Origin: Rhodoferax sp.
GTDB lineage: Bacteria; Pseudomonadota; Gammaproteobacteria; Burkholderiales; Burkholderiaceae_C
Length of the DNA stretch: 64,000 nucleotides
Assembly: GCF_013297935.1 (NCBI RefSeq)
Contig: NZ_JAAFIX010000003.1
Location: 1 to 64,000, forward strand
Reading direction: 5' to 3'
The first letter of the stretch is position 1, and each line of letters begins with the position of its first letter. A model generated the notes under the pieces. It was not told where the DNA came from and searched no databases. It worked only from the letters and a program-made list of their open reading frames with translations. Shown piece by piece: positions 7,507-16,812 of the stretch. The translations under genes were made by a program, and so were the position numbers.

Positions 7507-9740
7507 AGCGCCTGATTGCTACGCTTTTGATAGCTGCTTGCGCACACCCCACATGGGCTGCAAGCACTTTTAGCCAAGTAAAGGCTGATTTCCGCCCCTC
7601 CGATACCCTGCTGCTGGACCGCCAAGGCGAAGTGCTGCACCGCCTGCGTACCGATGCCACCGTGCGCCGCGGCCAGTGGGTGGCGCTGGCCGATGTATCG
7701 CCCGCCCTGCGCACGGCGCTGGTGCTGAGCGAGGACAAGCGCTTTTACGAGCACAGCGGGGTGGACTGGCGAGCCGTATCGGCCGCGGCCTGGGCCAACC
7801 TGTGGAACACAAAAACCCGGGGCGCCTCCACCCTGACCATGCAACTCGCCGGCTTGCTGGACGAGGACCTGAAGCGCAGCAACTCCGGCCGCAGCGTGGT
7901 GCAAAAGCTGGGCCAAACCGTGGCCGCCCAAAGCCTGGAACGCAGCTGGCGCAAAGACCAGATTCTGGAGGCCTACCTCAACCTGGTGCCCTTCCGGGGC
8001 GAGCTGGTGGGTATTGATGCACTCAGCCGCACCCTGTTTGGCAAGGCGGCGCATGGTCTGGATAACCGCGAGGCCGCGCTGGCTGCCGCCCTGATCCGCG
8101 CGCCCAACGCCAAAGAGGCGCAGGTAGCCCAGCGCGCTTGCAGTGTGTTCAACACCTTGGAGCCCACACGTGCCCAGGCAGCCCCGGGCGCCAGCACCGG
8201 TTGCGAAGCCATGGAGATGTTGGCTGCATCGGCGCTGAGGCGCCGCGACTTTGCCGCCAGCGAGGGCATGGCCCCGCATGTAGCCCGCCAGCTGGCCCGC
8301 ACCCGCGAGGCCGAAAACACGGCCCCTCACTCCGCGCCCGCCACCATCCGCAGCTCCTTGAGTGCGCCCCTGCAACGCTTTGCGCAACAGGCCCTGCAAA
8401 CCCAGCTGCGTGAGTTGAGCGGCCGGCATGTCGAAGACGCCGCCTTGCTGGTGCTGGACAACGCCAGTGGTGAGGTACTGGCCTGGGTCAACAGCAGCGG
8501 CCCCTTGAGCGCCGCGCCTGAGGTGGACTTTGTGACCTCGCTGCGCCAGCCCGGCTCCACGCTCAAGCCGTTTTTGTACGGGCAGGCGCTCTCCGAGCGG
8601 CGCATCACTGCCGCGTCTCTGCTCGAAGACTCTTCCACCCAGATCCAGACCACCGGCGGCCTCTACATCCCGCAGAACTACGACCGCCAGTTCAAGGGTT
8701 GGGTGTCGGCCCGCACCGCACTGGGCGCCTCGCTGAACGTGCCGGCAGTGCGCACGCTGGTCATGGTGTCGCCCGACGCTTTTCAGAAACAGCTGGCCCG
8801 CGTCGGCATGCCGCTCCCAGAGAGTGGCAACTTTTATGGCTACAGCCTGGCCCTGGGCAGTGCCGAGACCACGCTGCTCAACCTGACCAACAGCTTTCGC
8901 ACCCTGGCCAACGGCGGCCGCGCCAGCCCCACCCGCCTCACCGTGGGCCGCACGCCTCCGCCCTTCAGCCCGGCGCTGGATGCACGGGCCGCCTTCATCG
9001 TGGGCGACATCCTCAGCGACCCCATGGCGCGTGCCCGCACCTTCGGCACCGACAGCGTGCTGGCCACCCGCTTCTGGGCGGCAGTCAAAACCGGCACCAG
9101 CAAAGACATGCGCGACAACTGGGCTGTGGGCTACAGCCGGCACTACACCGTGGGCGTGTGGGTGGGCAACGCCAGCGGCGCGCCTATGTGGGATGTGAGC
9201 GGCACCACCGGCGCTGCCCCGGTGTGGGCCGCGGTCATGAACCAGCTCCACCGCCAGCGAAGCAGCCGCGCGCCCCAGGCCCCGGCAGGTCTGCTGCAAA
9301 AAACGGTGACTGTAGAGGGCGAAGCGCCGCGCAGCGATTGGTTCATCAGCGGCACCGAGCAGGCCAACTTTGCTATGGAAAAAGGAGCTATCCGCGCAAA
9401 ACCCACAAGGGCTAGAGGCCGATTTGATGCCAAAACCAGTGGCAGCAGCCCCTCCGGCACGGCCCGCATTACCGCGCCGACCAACGGCACCATTCTGGCG
9501 CTGGACCCCGACATTCCGCCCCAGGCCCAGCGCCTGAGCCTAGAGGCCGAGGGCAGCAACTTGCGCTGGTGGATCGACGGCAAACCCTTTGCACGGGGTA
9601 ACACTGCGCTTTGGCTGCCCTGGCCCGGGCGGCACCGCATCCATATCACCGACGCACGGGGTCAGTTGCTTGACGAAGTGCGCCTGGAGGTGCGGGGCGC
9701 CGGGGTCAAGGCTTCTGCGAGTCCGGCGCCCCGGCGTTGA
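7503..9740 (+). CDS. pbpC: penicillin-binding protein 1C (bifunctional transglycosylase/transpeptidase)
   Basis: A 745-residue class A penicillin-binding protein. The glycosyltransferase domain has EDKRFYEHSGVDW (catalytic Glu) and GASTLTMQLAGLL. The transpeptidase domain has STLK at residues 352-355, SLN at 410-412 and KTGTS at 529-533, so both active sites look intact. A C-terminal BiPBP_C domain follows. The TTG at 7503 overlaps the rhuM stop. Oddities: the N-terminus MKRLIATLLIAACAHPTWA reads as a signal peptide with a lipobox-like IAAC instead of the usual long membrane anchor, and it is encoded by the interspersed repeat; a second copy of the repeat encodes residues 624-643, in the linker before the last domain. 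The 3' end overlaps the convergent DUF3999 gene by 35 bp. Confidence 0.93.
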   Translation: MKRLIATLLIAACAHPTWAASTFSQVKADFRPSDTLLLDRQGEVLHRLRTDATVRRGQWVALADVSPALRTALVLSEDKRFYEHSGVDWRAVSAAAWANLWNTKTRGASTLTMQLAGLLDEDLKRSNSGRSVVQKLGQTVAAQSLERSWRKDQILEAYLNLVPFRGELVGIDALSRTLFGKAAHGLDNREAALAAALIRAPNAKEAQVAQRACSVFNTLEPTRAQAAPGASTGCEAMEMLAASALRRRDFAASEGMAPHVARQLARTREAENTAPHSAPATIRSSLSAPLQRFAQQALQTQLRELSGRHVEDAALLVLDNASGEVLAWVNSSGPLSAAPEVDFVTSLRQPGSTLKPFLYGQALSERRITAASLLEDSSTQIQTTGGLYIPQNYDRQFKGWVSARTALGASLNVPAVRTLVMVSPDAFQKQLARVGMPLPESGNFYGYSLALGSAETTLLNLTNSFRTLANGGRASPTRLTVGRTPPPFSPALDARAAFIVGDILSDPMARARTFGTDSVLATRFWAAVKTGTSKDMRDNWAVGYSRHYTVGVWVGNASGAPMWDVSGTTGAAPVWAAVMNQLHRQRSSRAPQAPAGLLQKTVTVEGEAPRSDWFISGTEQANFAMEKGAIRAKPTRARGRFDAKTSGSSPSGTARITAPTNGTILALDPDIPPQAQRLSLEAEGSNLRWWIDGKPFARGNTALWLPWPGRHRIHITDARGQLLDEVRLEVRGAGVKASASPAPRR
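7515..7575 (+). repeat. interspersed repeat copy encoding the PbpC signal peptide
   Basis: The copy contains ATAGCTGCTTGCGCA followed ten bases later by GGGCT. It is read in frame as LLIAACAHPTWAA, the hydrophobic core and cleavage region of PbpC. The copy in lolA is read in the same frame. Confidence 0.7.
9372..9431 (+). repeat. interspersed repeat copy inside pbpC, in frame
   Basis: GCTAT, AGCT, GCGCA, GGGCTAGAGGCC and TTTGATGCC occur in the family order and spacing. This copy is closest to the one at 32440-32499. It encodes about 20 residues (AMEKGAIRAKPTRARGRF) in the linker between the transpeptidase domain and the C-terminal BiPBP_C domain. Confidence 0.75.
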
Positions 9741-11151
9741 GTTGTCGCAACAGGGCATAGGCCACGCCCGCCAGAGCGCCAACCCCCAGCAGCAACACCG
9801 CCCACAGCATGGCGCTGCGCAAGGAAACACCAGCCGGCAACAAGGAGGCGGCCCAGAGCTGGGGAGCGCCGGGCAAATCGGCCCGCAATTGGCGCACTGC
9901 CGTCAGCGGCAAGGCTTGCAGCGGCGTGGCAGATGCGCTGGCCAGCGTGGCCGCGTCCACCGCCACCGGAGCGGTTCCCGACCGGCCGGCCGCCACCACA
10001 AACGGGCCGGAACCCGAGGCCACAAACGCCAGCTGCACCGGCGCCAGCTCCACACTCACCTGCAACTCGGCGGCCGGCAAAGGCAGGCCGCTCCCCGGCT
10101 CCAGGCGCAATTGCCCTAGGGACATGGACGCAATCTCCTGCGCAGGATTGCTGCGCCCGCCGGCTACCGAGTCCAAGCGGTAGACCACGCTGCTGGCCAG
10201 CAGGCGCCAGGGTTGCGCCGGGTCGGCACGGCCGGACATGCGCACCGGGAGCAAGGCATTGTCTTGCCGGGCCTGCACGTGCACGGCATGAACCGGGGTG
10301 GCAAAGGGCAGCGCCCAGACGTGGCCGACCGCGCCATCCGGCGTGCTGGTGCCCAGGTCCACCCGCACCCGGTCTGCGGCAGCCCGGGCCGGGGCCACCT
10401 GCCCCGTTACGCTGCGCAGGCGCACACCCGTTTGCGTGCCCCAACCCAGGCGCAGGTAGCGCCCCCGAAAGCTCTGGGGCTGCGCCAGCTCCAAAGCCGT
10501 CTGAATGGGCGCATCGGCCCCTTCAAACCGGAACACCGGGCCGCGCACCGGCACGGGCACCCAGTCCCGCAGGTTGTCGCTGCTGGCCAGCTCCAGGTGC
10601 ACCAGGGTGTTGCGCGGCCACTCGCCTTGCAGCTGCAAGGCCGACAGGGTTTGGCTCTCGGTACGCAGGTCCAGCAGCACGGCGGGCCAGGCAGACGCTG
10701 CGGCGGTGGGGGTGCTGCCCTTGGGCTGGACCCAGACCACGGTGCTATCCGCGCCCTGCCCCACCTGCACTTCCACCCGGGCGGCCGCTGAAGCGGCTTG
10801 GGGGGGCGCAGTGCTGACCAGCCCCAGCGCGGGGTAGGCGCGGGTTTGCACCGGCGGTGCGGTCTGCACCAGGTCCGCTGCCGCCAACACCGCGAACGGC
10901 ACCACGGTGCCGGCACTGTTGAACACGCGCACATCATCCGCCCGGGCAGACTGCAAGCGACTGAGGGCATCCGGGGGCAGCGCAACACGCACCAGGCTGG
11001 CCCCGTCTGCCGGGGTCACCGCACCCCGCCAGGCGAACTCCGAGGCCACCGGCTCGGCCGCCGCAGCCCACGAGGGCGCCAGCAGCACACCGGCCAGCGC
11101 CAGCAGGACGGGTGCCCGGAACCACGGTCGCGGCAGGCGTGGGGCGCTCAT
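9706..11151 (-). CDS. DUF3999 family exported membrane-anchored protein
   Basis: A 481-residue protein with an N-terminal signal peptide (PVLLALAGVLLAPSWAAAAE), a long beta-rich extracytoplasmic domain (EFAWRGAVTPADGASLVRVALP, then RVFNSAGTVVPFAV), and one C-terminal membrane helix near residues 445-468 (AMLWAVLLLGVGALAGVAYALL). This layout fits DUF3999, whose function is unknown. The start at 11151 overlaps the stop of the DUF2339 gene in an ATGA arrangement, so the two are translationally coupled; they occur together in many proteobacteria and probably form one membrane complex. The 3' end overlaps that of pbpC. Confidence 0.85.
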   Translation of the reverse strand: MSAPRLPRPWFRAPVLLALAGVLLAPSWAAAAEPVASEFAWRGAVTPADGASLVRVALPPDALSRLQSARADDVRVFNSAGTVVPFAVLAAADLVQTAPPVQTRAYPALGLVSTAPPQAASAAARVEVQVGQGADSTVVWVQPKGSTPTAAASAWPAVLLDLRTESQTLSALQLQGEWPRNTLVHLELASSDNLRDWVPVPVRGPVFRFEGADAPIQTALELAQPQSFRGRYLRLGWGTQTGVRLRSVTGQVAPARAAADRVRVDLGTSTPDGAVGHVWALPFATPVHAVHVQARQDNALLPVRMSGRADPAQPWRLLASSVVYRLDSVAGGRSNPAQEIASMSLGQLRLEPGSGLPLPAAELQVSVELAPVQLAFVASGSGPFVVAAGRSGTAPVAVDAATLASASATPLQALPLTAVRQLRADLPGAPQLWAASLLPAGVSLRSAMLWAVLLLGVGALAGVAYALLRQLNAGAPDSQKP

Positions 11152-13970
11152 GCCGGGTCCTCCAGCGACACATCCAGAGGCGGCGGCGGTATGGGGGCAA
11201 AGTAGCCCACCACCAGCATCAACACCCCCACGGCAATAAACGCCACGATCCGCTCCGAGCCACCGCTGTTGCCCAAGTCCACCAAGAACAGCTTGGCAAC
11301 CGTCAACGCCAGCAAACCTGCGCCCACCACCCAGACCTGCCGCTGGTAGCGCCGGTGGGCCCACAGCATGAGGCCCAGGGCCAACACGGTCCACAATATG
11401 GAGTAGCCCGCTTGCACCAGGAAAGAGTCCATCAGCACACCCGCATCCCAGGGCACACCGGCCCAGTGGTGTGCCACCCGCAGCCACACGGTGTTGAGTG
11501 CCACAAAGGCCAAAGCGGCCAAGGCCAAGGTCCAGCGGCGGCTGTGCACCCAGGCCGGCAACGCCAGCTCGCTGTCGCGCACCCGGCGCAGCCACAAGGT
11601 GCACGCCAGCAAAGCGAGGGCCACGGTCAGATCGGTCGGGTTGAGCAGCGGAACGTAAGGCAGGGGCCGGGCATTCCCGTCCGACGCCAGGGCCACCAGC
11701 AAGCCCCCGGCGGCCACACCCAGGGCCAGGGGCCAGGCAGCGCGCCACAAGTAGGCACCCGCAAAACGGTCCAGCGGCCAGCGTTGACGCGCTGCGCTCT
11801 CAGGGTCAAACCAGGCCGCGCGGCTGGCCAGCAGCAGCACCGCAATACCGGCGACCAAAAAGATCACTGCCGCCCACGCTGTGCCCTGCAGTTGGGCGCT
11901 GCGCACCGCCCACACCAGCAGGTTGCCGCCCAGCAGAACCAGCAGCCAGACACCCCCGCTGTGCACCTGGCTCCACCAGCGCTGAGGGGCTCCGGCATCG
12001 AGGCCCCGCAGAGTCACGAAGTGCAATAACAGGGCCAGCGGCCAGACCACCCAGCCGCCTTGCTGGAACACATGGTCCAGGGACACCAGGCCGTCAAAAG
12101 CGACCAGCAGCATCACCGGCAGAGACAACCAGGCCGGCGTTGCGGCAATGGCCCATGGCTGCGCGCGGGATGGCAACGCCAACCGGTGCGCCCACCAGGC
12201 GCTCAGCAGCCAGCCCAGCATTTCCAGCTGCGACTGCAGCATAGGCGGCAGCACGGGCGTCCAGAGTCCCTGCGCGTCGGGCACAGCGCGCTCAATCTCA
12301 TGCAAGAGGGCAAACTGCCACCACAAAAAGCCCACCCAGAACAGCATCGGGGATAAGCGGCCCTCCAGCAAGGTCAGCATGTGGGACCACTTGGAGCTGC
12401 TCAGGTCGTGGCTGCTGCGGGTCCAATGCGCGATAGCAAGTGCCGAGACGGCCAGCCATGCAGCCCCCATAAACGCCGGGTTGGCCAACGGCCAGGCCGC
12501 ACCCGCTGCTCCGGGCAGGCTGGCAAGGTAGCTCAGGGCCGCCAGCCCCTGCAACACCAGCCCCGCCAAACGGGGCAACCAGCGCTGCTGCCGGCGACCC
12601 AACCAGAAGACGGCAGCCCCCTCGACCGCCCAAACGGCGCTCGTCCAGCGGCCATCCAGCGCAAGAGGCACCGCCAGCGTGGCAAACCCGAGGCCCAGTG
12701 CCAGAAAACACTCTGCCAGCCAGCGGCCAACGCCGGGCGCAGCGTCCGCAGCAGAGCTCTCATTACTCGCATCCCGGCGCAGCGCCCACCAGCCCAAGCC
12801 CAGGTACAGCGCGCCCAGTGCCAGCGCCGAAAAGGCCGCCGCGTATTCCACCTCGCGCACCAGCGCCGCTTGCAAACCGAAGGCCACCAGGGGCAGGCCG
12901 AATATCAAGGTGCCGTCTACCGCCTGCTGCGGCTTCAGCCCGTGGCGGGTGGCGTAAAACAAGCTGGCCAGCAAGTACAGGGCAAAAAACGCCACCAGAA
13001 ACGGCTCGGTGCTGGCCAGCCACGCAGGCTCATACTTGAGCGCCCCCCACAGCGTGGCGATGCCGAAGGTGGCAAAAAAACCCAAGAGGTTCAGCGCACG
13101 CCAGGCCCGCAGCCACGCCACTACGGCAATGCCGGTGCCCAGCAACAGGTAATAAGCAAACAAGCCCACATGACTACCTTGCCCGGTAGACACCAACAAG
13201 GGCGCTGCAAACGCGCCGGCAAAACCTATCCAGGCCATGGGCAGTGCGTTTTGCATCAGCGCAATGGCAGTCGACAAGGCACACACCAGCGCCAGCACGC
13301 CGAACGCAGCACCCGCGGGCAGCAACTGGTAGAGGCGGAATGCGGCAAACACCGTCAAATACAAAACCGCCACCCCGGCGCCCTGAAGGGTCAGTGCATA
13401 GGCTTGCTGCCCGGCCTGCCGGTCTTTGAGTCGCCAGCCGAACACCAGCATGGCAATACCGGCTGCCGCAACGGCGGCAAGCCGGAGCTCGGGCGGCAAC
13501 AAAGCGTTGTCGGCCGCAAACTTGGCCAGAAATGCCAAGCCCACAAACAGCACCAACACACCGGCCCGCACGATGGTGTTGCCCCCCAGCAGCCAGGCTT
13601 TGACCGCTGCCACGCCGTCGCGGGCCCAGCCGGGCAGCACCCAGGCAGCGGGGGCTTGTATCTCCACAGTCTCCAGGGTCGCTGGCACAGGCTGCTCCGC
13701 ATGAACGGGCGTCGCTTCGGCGGTTTGCACGGGCGCATCCACCGGCATGATCTGGGTGGGCAGCTCAGGCGGATGGGTGTGCTGTGCCTCGCCCGCCGAG
13801 GGAGTGACCGCCAAGCCGGCAGATTTTTGGATTTCCGTTCGGATGCTGCGGCGCAGGGTGTAGCCTGCGAGTGCCCCCAACACAGCGCCTATCCACAAGG
13901 CCTCGCCCTCGTCGTAACGCGACGTGGCAAACCCGATGATGGCTCCCCAGATTGCACCCCATAACACCAT
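11148..13970 (-). CDS. DUF2339 family polytopic membrane protein
   Basis: A 940-residue protein made almost entirely of hydrophobic helices (more than 20), the hallmark of DUF2339. A soluble stretch at about residues 45-130 separates an initial glycine-rich hairpin (MVLWGAIWGAIIGFATSRYD) from the main membrane region, which begins near NTIVRAGVLVLFVGLAFLAK. The ATG at 13970 has a GGGAG ribosome-binding site; the frame continues upstream to 14168 but would overlap the next gene and has no family support. It is coupled to the downstream DUF3999 gene. Transport or envelope-assembly roles have been guessed for the family, but none is shown. Confidence 0.87.
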   Translation of the reverse strand: MVLWGAIWGAIIGFATSRYDEGEALWIGAVLGALAGYTLRRSIRTEIQKSAGLAVTPSAGEAQHTHPPELPTQIMPVDAPVQTAEATPVHAEQPVPATLETVEIQAPAAWVLPGWARDGVAAVKAWLLGGNTIVRAGVLVLFVGLAFLAKFAADNALLPPELRLAAVAAAGIAMLVFGWRLKDRQAGQQAYALTLQGAGVAVLYLTVFAAFRLYQLLPAGAAFGVLALVCALSTAIALMQNALPMAWIGFAGAFAAPLLVSTGQGSHVGLFAYYLLLGTGIAVVAWLRAWRALNLLGFFATFGIATLWGALKYEPAWLASTEPFLVAFFALYLLASLFYATRHGLKPQQAVDGTLIFGLPLVAFGLQAALVREVEYAAAFSALALGALYLGLGWWALRRDASNESSAADAAPGVGRWLAECFLALGLGFATLAVPLALDGRWTSAVWAVEGAAVFWLGRRQQRWLPRLAGLVLQGLAALSYLASLPGAAGAAWPLANPAFMGAAWLAVSALAIAHWTRSSHDLSSSKWSHMLTLLEGRLSPMLFWVGFLWWQFALLHEIERAVPDAQGLWTPVLPPMLQSQLEMLGWLLSAWWAHRLALPSRAQPWAIAATPAWLSLPVMLLVAFDGLVSLDHVFQQGGWVVWPLALLLHFVTLRGLDAGAPQRWWSQVHSGGVWLLVLLGGNLLVWAVRSAQLQGTAWAAVIFLVAGIAVLLLASRAAWFDPESAARQRWPLDRFAGAYLWRAAWPLALGVAAGGLLVALASDGNARPLPYVPLLNPTDLTVALALLACTLWLRRVRDSELALPAWVHSRRWTLALAALAFVALNTVWLRVAHHWAGVPWDAGVLMDSFLVQAGYSILWTVLALGLMLWAHRRYQRQVWVVGAGLLALTVAKLFLVDLGNSGGSERIVAFIAVGVLMLVVGYFAPIPPPPLDVSLEDPA

Positions 13971-14106
13971 GCTGCATCTCCCTCGTTGATTTTCTCGGGG
14001 CAGTCTAGCCGACCGCAACGCAATAATTTCACACCGCCCGAGCTTGATTTCACAACCATTCAGCGGATGCCGCACTACCATGCCGCAACGATGAAGGAGA
14101 CTTTGC

Positions 14107-15252
14107 ATGCCCGTGATCACCAATATTGAAGACCTGCGCGTCCTGGCCGAAAAGCGGGTTCCCCGCATGTTTTACGACTACGCCGACTCCGGCTCCTGGA
14201 CCGAAGGCACGTACCGTGCCAATGAACAAGACTTTCACAAAATCAAGCTGCGCCAGCGGGTTGCGGTGAACATGGAGAACCGCAGCACCGCCACCACCAT
14301 GGTGGGCACCGCCGCCAAAATGCCGGTGGCCATTGCCCCCGTGGGCTTGACCGGCATGCAGCATGCCGATGGCGAGATCCACGCGGCGCGGGCGGCCGAA
14401 AAGTTCGGCATTCCGTTCACGCTGTCGACCATGAGCATTTGCTCGATTGAAGACATTGCCGAGAACACCAGCGCCCCCTTCTGGTTTCAGCTCTACATGA
14501 TGCGGGACCGCAGAGCCATGTCCAAAATGATTGAGCGCGCGCGGGCCGCCCGTTGCAGCGCGCTGGTGCTGACGCTCGATTTGCAAGTCATCGGCCAGCG
14601 CCATAAAGACCTGAAAAACGGCCTGAGCGCCCCACCCCGCCCCACCATCGGCAACATCATCAACCTGGCCACCAAGCCGCGCTGGTGCTTAGGCATGCTG
14701 GGAACCAGGCGCCACACCTTCCGCAATCTGGTGGGGCATGTGGAGTCGGTGAGCGACATGAAGTCGCTGGCCGCTTGGACCAATGAGCAATTCGACCCCC
14801 GCCTGTCGTGGGACGACGTGAAATGGGTCAAAGACCAGTGGGGCGGCAAGCTCATCCTCAAGGGTATTCAAGATGTAGAAGACGCGGTGTTGGCCGCCCA
14901 GAGCGGTGCGGATGCCATTGTGGTCAGCAACCACGGCGGCCGCCAGCTCGACGGCGCACCCAGCAGCATCAGCGCGCTGCCCCCCATCGTGGCAGCGGTG
15001 GGCGACAAGCTCGAAGTCTGGATGGATGGCGGCATCCGCAGCGGCCAGGACGTGCTCAAGGCCTGGGCCCTGGGTGCCAAGGGCACCATGATCGGCCGGG
15101 CCATGGTCTATGGCCTGGGCGCCATGGGCGAGGCAGGGGTGACCAAGGCCCTGCAAATCATCCACAAAGAGCTGGACGTGACCATGGCTTTTTGCGGCCA
15201 CACCAACATTCAGAACGTGGACCGCGGCATTCTCGTGCCCAGCACCTACTAA
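14107..15252 (+). CDS. lldD: FMN-dependent alpha-hydroxy acid dehydrogenase, L-lactate dehydrogenase type
   Basis: A 381-residue flavoprotein that oxidises a 2-hydroxy acid, most likely L-lactate to pyruvate, passing electrons to the quinone pool. The N-terminus (RVPRMFYDYADSGSWTEGTY) and FMN contacts (PVAIAPVGLTGMQHADGE, FQLYMMRD) are typical. The catalytic histidine is in VSNHGGRQLDGAPS, and the phosphate-binding loop is DGGIRSGQDVLKAWALGA. AAGGAG lies 9 bases before the ATG. No lactate permease or LldR regulator gene is adjacent, so glycolate- or mandelate-type substrates are not excluded. The gene is convergent with a solute-binding protein gene, 16 bp apart. Confidence 0.85.
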   Translation: MPVITNIEDLRVLAEKRVPRMFYDYADSGSWTEGTYRANEQDFHKIKLRQRVAVNMENRSTATTMVGTAAKMPVAIAPVGLTGMQHADGEIHAARAAEKFGIPFTLSTMSICSIEDIAENTSAPFWFQLYMMRDRRAMSKMIERARAARCSALVLTLDLQVIGQRHKDLKNGLSAPPRPTIGNIINLATKPRWCLGMLGTRRHTFRNLVGHVESVSDMKSLAAWTNEQFDPRLSWDDVKWVKDQWGGKLILKGIQDVEDAVLAAQSGADAIVVSNHGGRQLDGAPSSISALPPIVAAVGDKLEVWMDGGIRSGQDVLKAWALGAKGTMIGRAMVYGLGAMGEAGVTKALQIIHKELDVTMAFCGHTNIQNVDRGILVPSTY

Positions 15253-15268
15253 ACCGGAGCCGATTGCC

Positions 15269-16615
15269 TTAAAGGTAGCCGGCGGTGGTCATGATCTCAT
15301 TGACCCGCCGCACGATGTCGCCCAAGGCCACATCGGCCGGTTTCGCACCGGTCATGCCCTGGTGCACCGCCGCACCGAGCGGCCCGGTGTTGATCTCATC
15401 CCAAGGGGGGATGATGGGGCGCCAATCCGGAGCCGCGTAGCGCAGCTGTTCTTTCAGCGTAATGAACTCGGGGAAGCTGCGCACCAGCGACTTGTCTTCC
15501 AGGGTCGACACCCGCCCCGGCCCGCCGCCCAATCGGGCCAGCGCCTTGTCCTGCTCCTTGGCGGTCAGCCACTGCATGAGCAAAAACGCAGCCTCCGCTT
15601 GGGCTGAAGTGCGCGGAATCGCGAGGCCCAGACCGCCGGATTGTGAGGCGTAGTGAGCGCCCTTGGGGTGCAGCACGTAGCTGACCTTGCCATCAATTTT
15701 GGACAAGGGCGAGTTGCGCACCGCGCCGAATACTGCCGTCGAGTCAAGGTACATGGCGCTTTCGCCTTGCAGAAAACTCGCCAGCATGTCGTTGTAGGTG
15801 AAGTTGGTTACGCCCTGGGGGCCGGTGTCCGCAATGTGCTTGAGTAGCTCCAGTGCTCGCACACCCGGCGCTTTGTGAAAAAGCGGCACCCACCAGTCGT
15901 CAAACACCCGACCGCCCAAGGCGTTGAGGTGCAGCAACCAAGCGTGCACACAGTTGTGACCGGCTTGCCCGCGCGAGGTGAGTGCCGCCATGCCAGTCTT
16001 CTTGCGCAAAGGGTCCAGCAACGCCTCCAGCTCGTGGTAGGTGCGCGGAGGCGTCAGTCCCTGTTTTTCAAACACATCGCGGCGGTAAGCTAAAACGGAA
16101 GTTTCTGCGCCGTAGGGCAAGCCCACCAAACGGGCACCCGGGCCCGGCAGGTAGCCCTTGGGCCCACCGACCAAGCCAATGTTTTGCACATAGCGCGGCA
16201 CCAGGTCACCAAAGTCGTAGTCCGGGTCGGCCAGGCGCGCATCGTTGAAAAAGGGTGCCAGGGGCGCGATCAGGTCTTTTTTTACGAACTCGCCCTTCCA
16301 GGTCACGATATAGGTGACGAGATCAAAACCGCTCTGGGGTTTGGCCATTTCGGCCATTTGCACATTTTTCATGCGCAAAATGTTTTCGCGGGCCACCTCG
16401 ACCTTGATGCCGGTCGCCGCTGTGAATTGGGGCAACAAACGCAACATGGCGTCGTAGTGCGGGTGGTCGGGAATGCAAAAGGCAATCGTTTGTCCGCGGA
16501 ACCGGGCAAACCGGTCCACGGCGGAATTCGCCGCAAGCGGGAACGCGCTACCGTAAACGGCCAGCGCACTGCCCGCCAACACCCGGCGGCGGCTCACAGC
16601 TCTGAAATTCACCAA
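15269..16615 (-). CDS. extracellular solute-binding protein, ABC sugar-type family 1, Tat-exported
   Basis: A 448-residue periplasmic binding protein. The N-terminus has a twin-arginine motif (VSRRRVLAGSALAV) followed by a hydrophobic stretch ending ANSA. The fold is that of family 1 binding proteins: QTIAFCIPDHPHYDAMLRLL, FTAATGIKVEV, VGLPYGAETSVLAYRRDVF and SAMYLDSTAVFG. No permease or ATPase gene lies nearby, so it either partners with distant components or serves as a sensor. Ligand unknown. About 197 bases upstream (16616-16812) hold the divergent promoters of this gene and dinB; no motif there is convincing. Confidence 0.82.
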   Translation of the reverse strand: MVNFRAVSRRRVLAGSALAVYGSAFPLAANSAVDRFARFRGQTIAFCIPDHPHYDAMLRLLPQFTAATGIKVEVARENILRMKNVQMAEMAKPQSGFDLVTYIVTWKGEFVKKDLIAPLAPFFNDARLADPDYDFGDLVPRYVQNIGLVGGPKGYLPGPGARLVGLPYGAETSVLAYRRDVFEKQGLTPPRTYHELEALLDPLRKKTGMAALTSRGQAGHNCVHAWLLHLNALGGRVFDDWWVPLFHKAPGVRALELLKHIADTGPQGVTNFTYNDMLASFLQGESAMYLDSTAVFGAVRNSPLSKIDGKVSYVLHPKGAHYASQSGGLGLAIPRTSAQAEAAFLLMQWLTAKEQDKALARLGGGPGRVSTLEDKSLVRSFPEFITLKEQLRYAAPDWRPIIPPWDEINTGPLGAAVHQGMTGAKPADVALGDIVRRVNEIMTTAGYL

Positions 16616-16812
16616 TGGACCTTTTACCGACGTCTGCTGCGCTGTTATTTATAGTTGTAGCGCATTGCATGCTCCCTGTGCGCGAATCATAGTTCAGCAA
16701 CAGCGCTTGAACCATACCGTGTGGCCCTATTCGCCCTGACACTCTGAATAGATGTCATCACACGCGGACAAATTTCACCCTCTTCTCGCCTGCTTGCTAT
16801 CCTCTGCGGCGC

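Noticed and set aside
16700..16812. A LexA operator before dinB
   Set aside because: No CTGT-N8-ACAG-like sequence is present in the gap, so SOS control is not supported from sequence.
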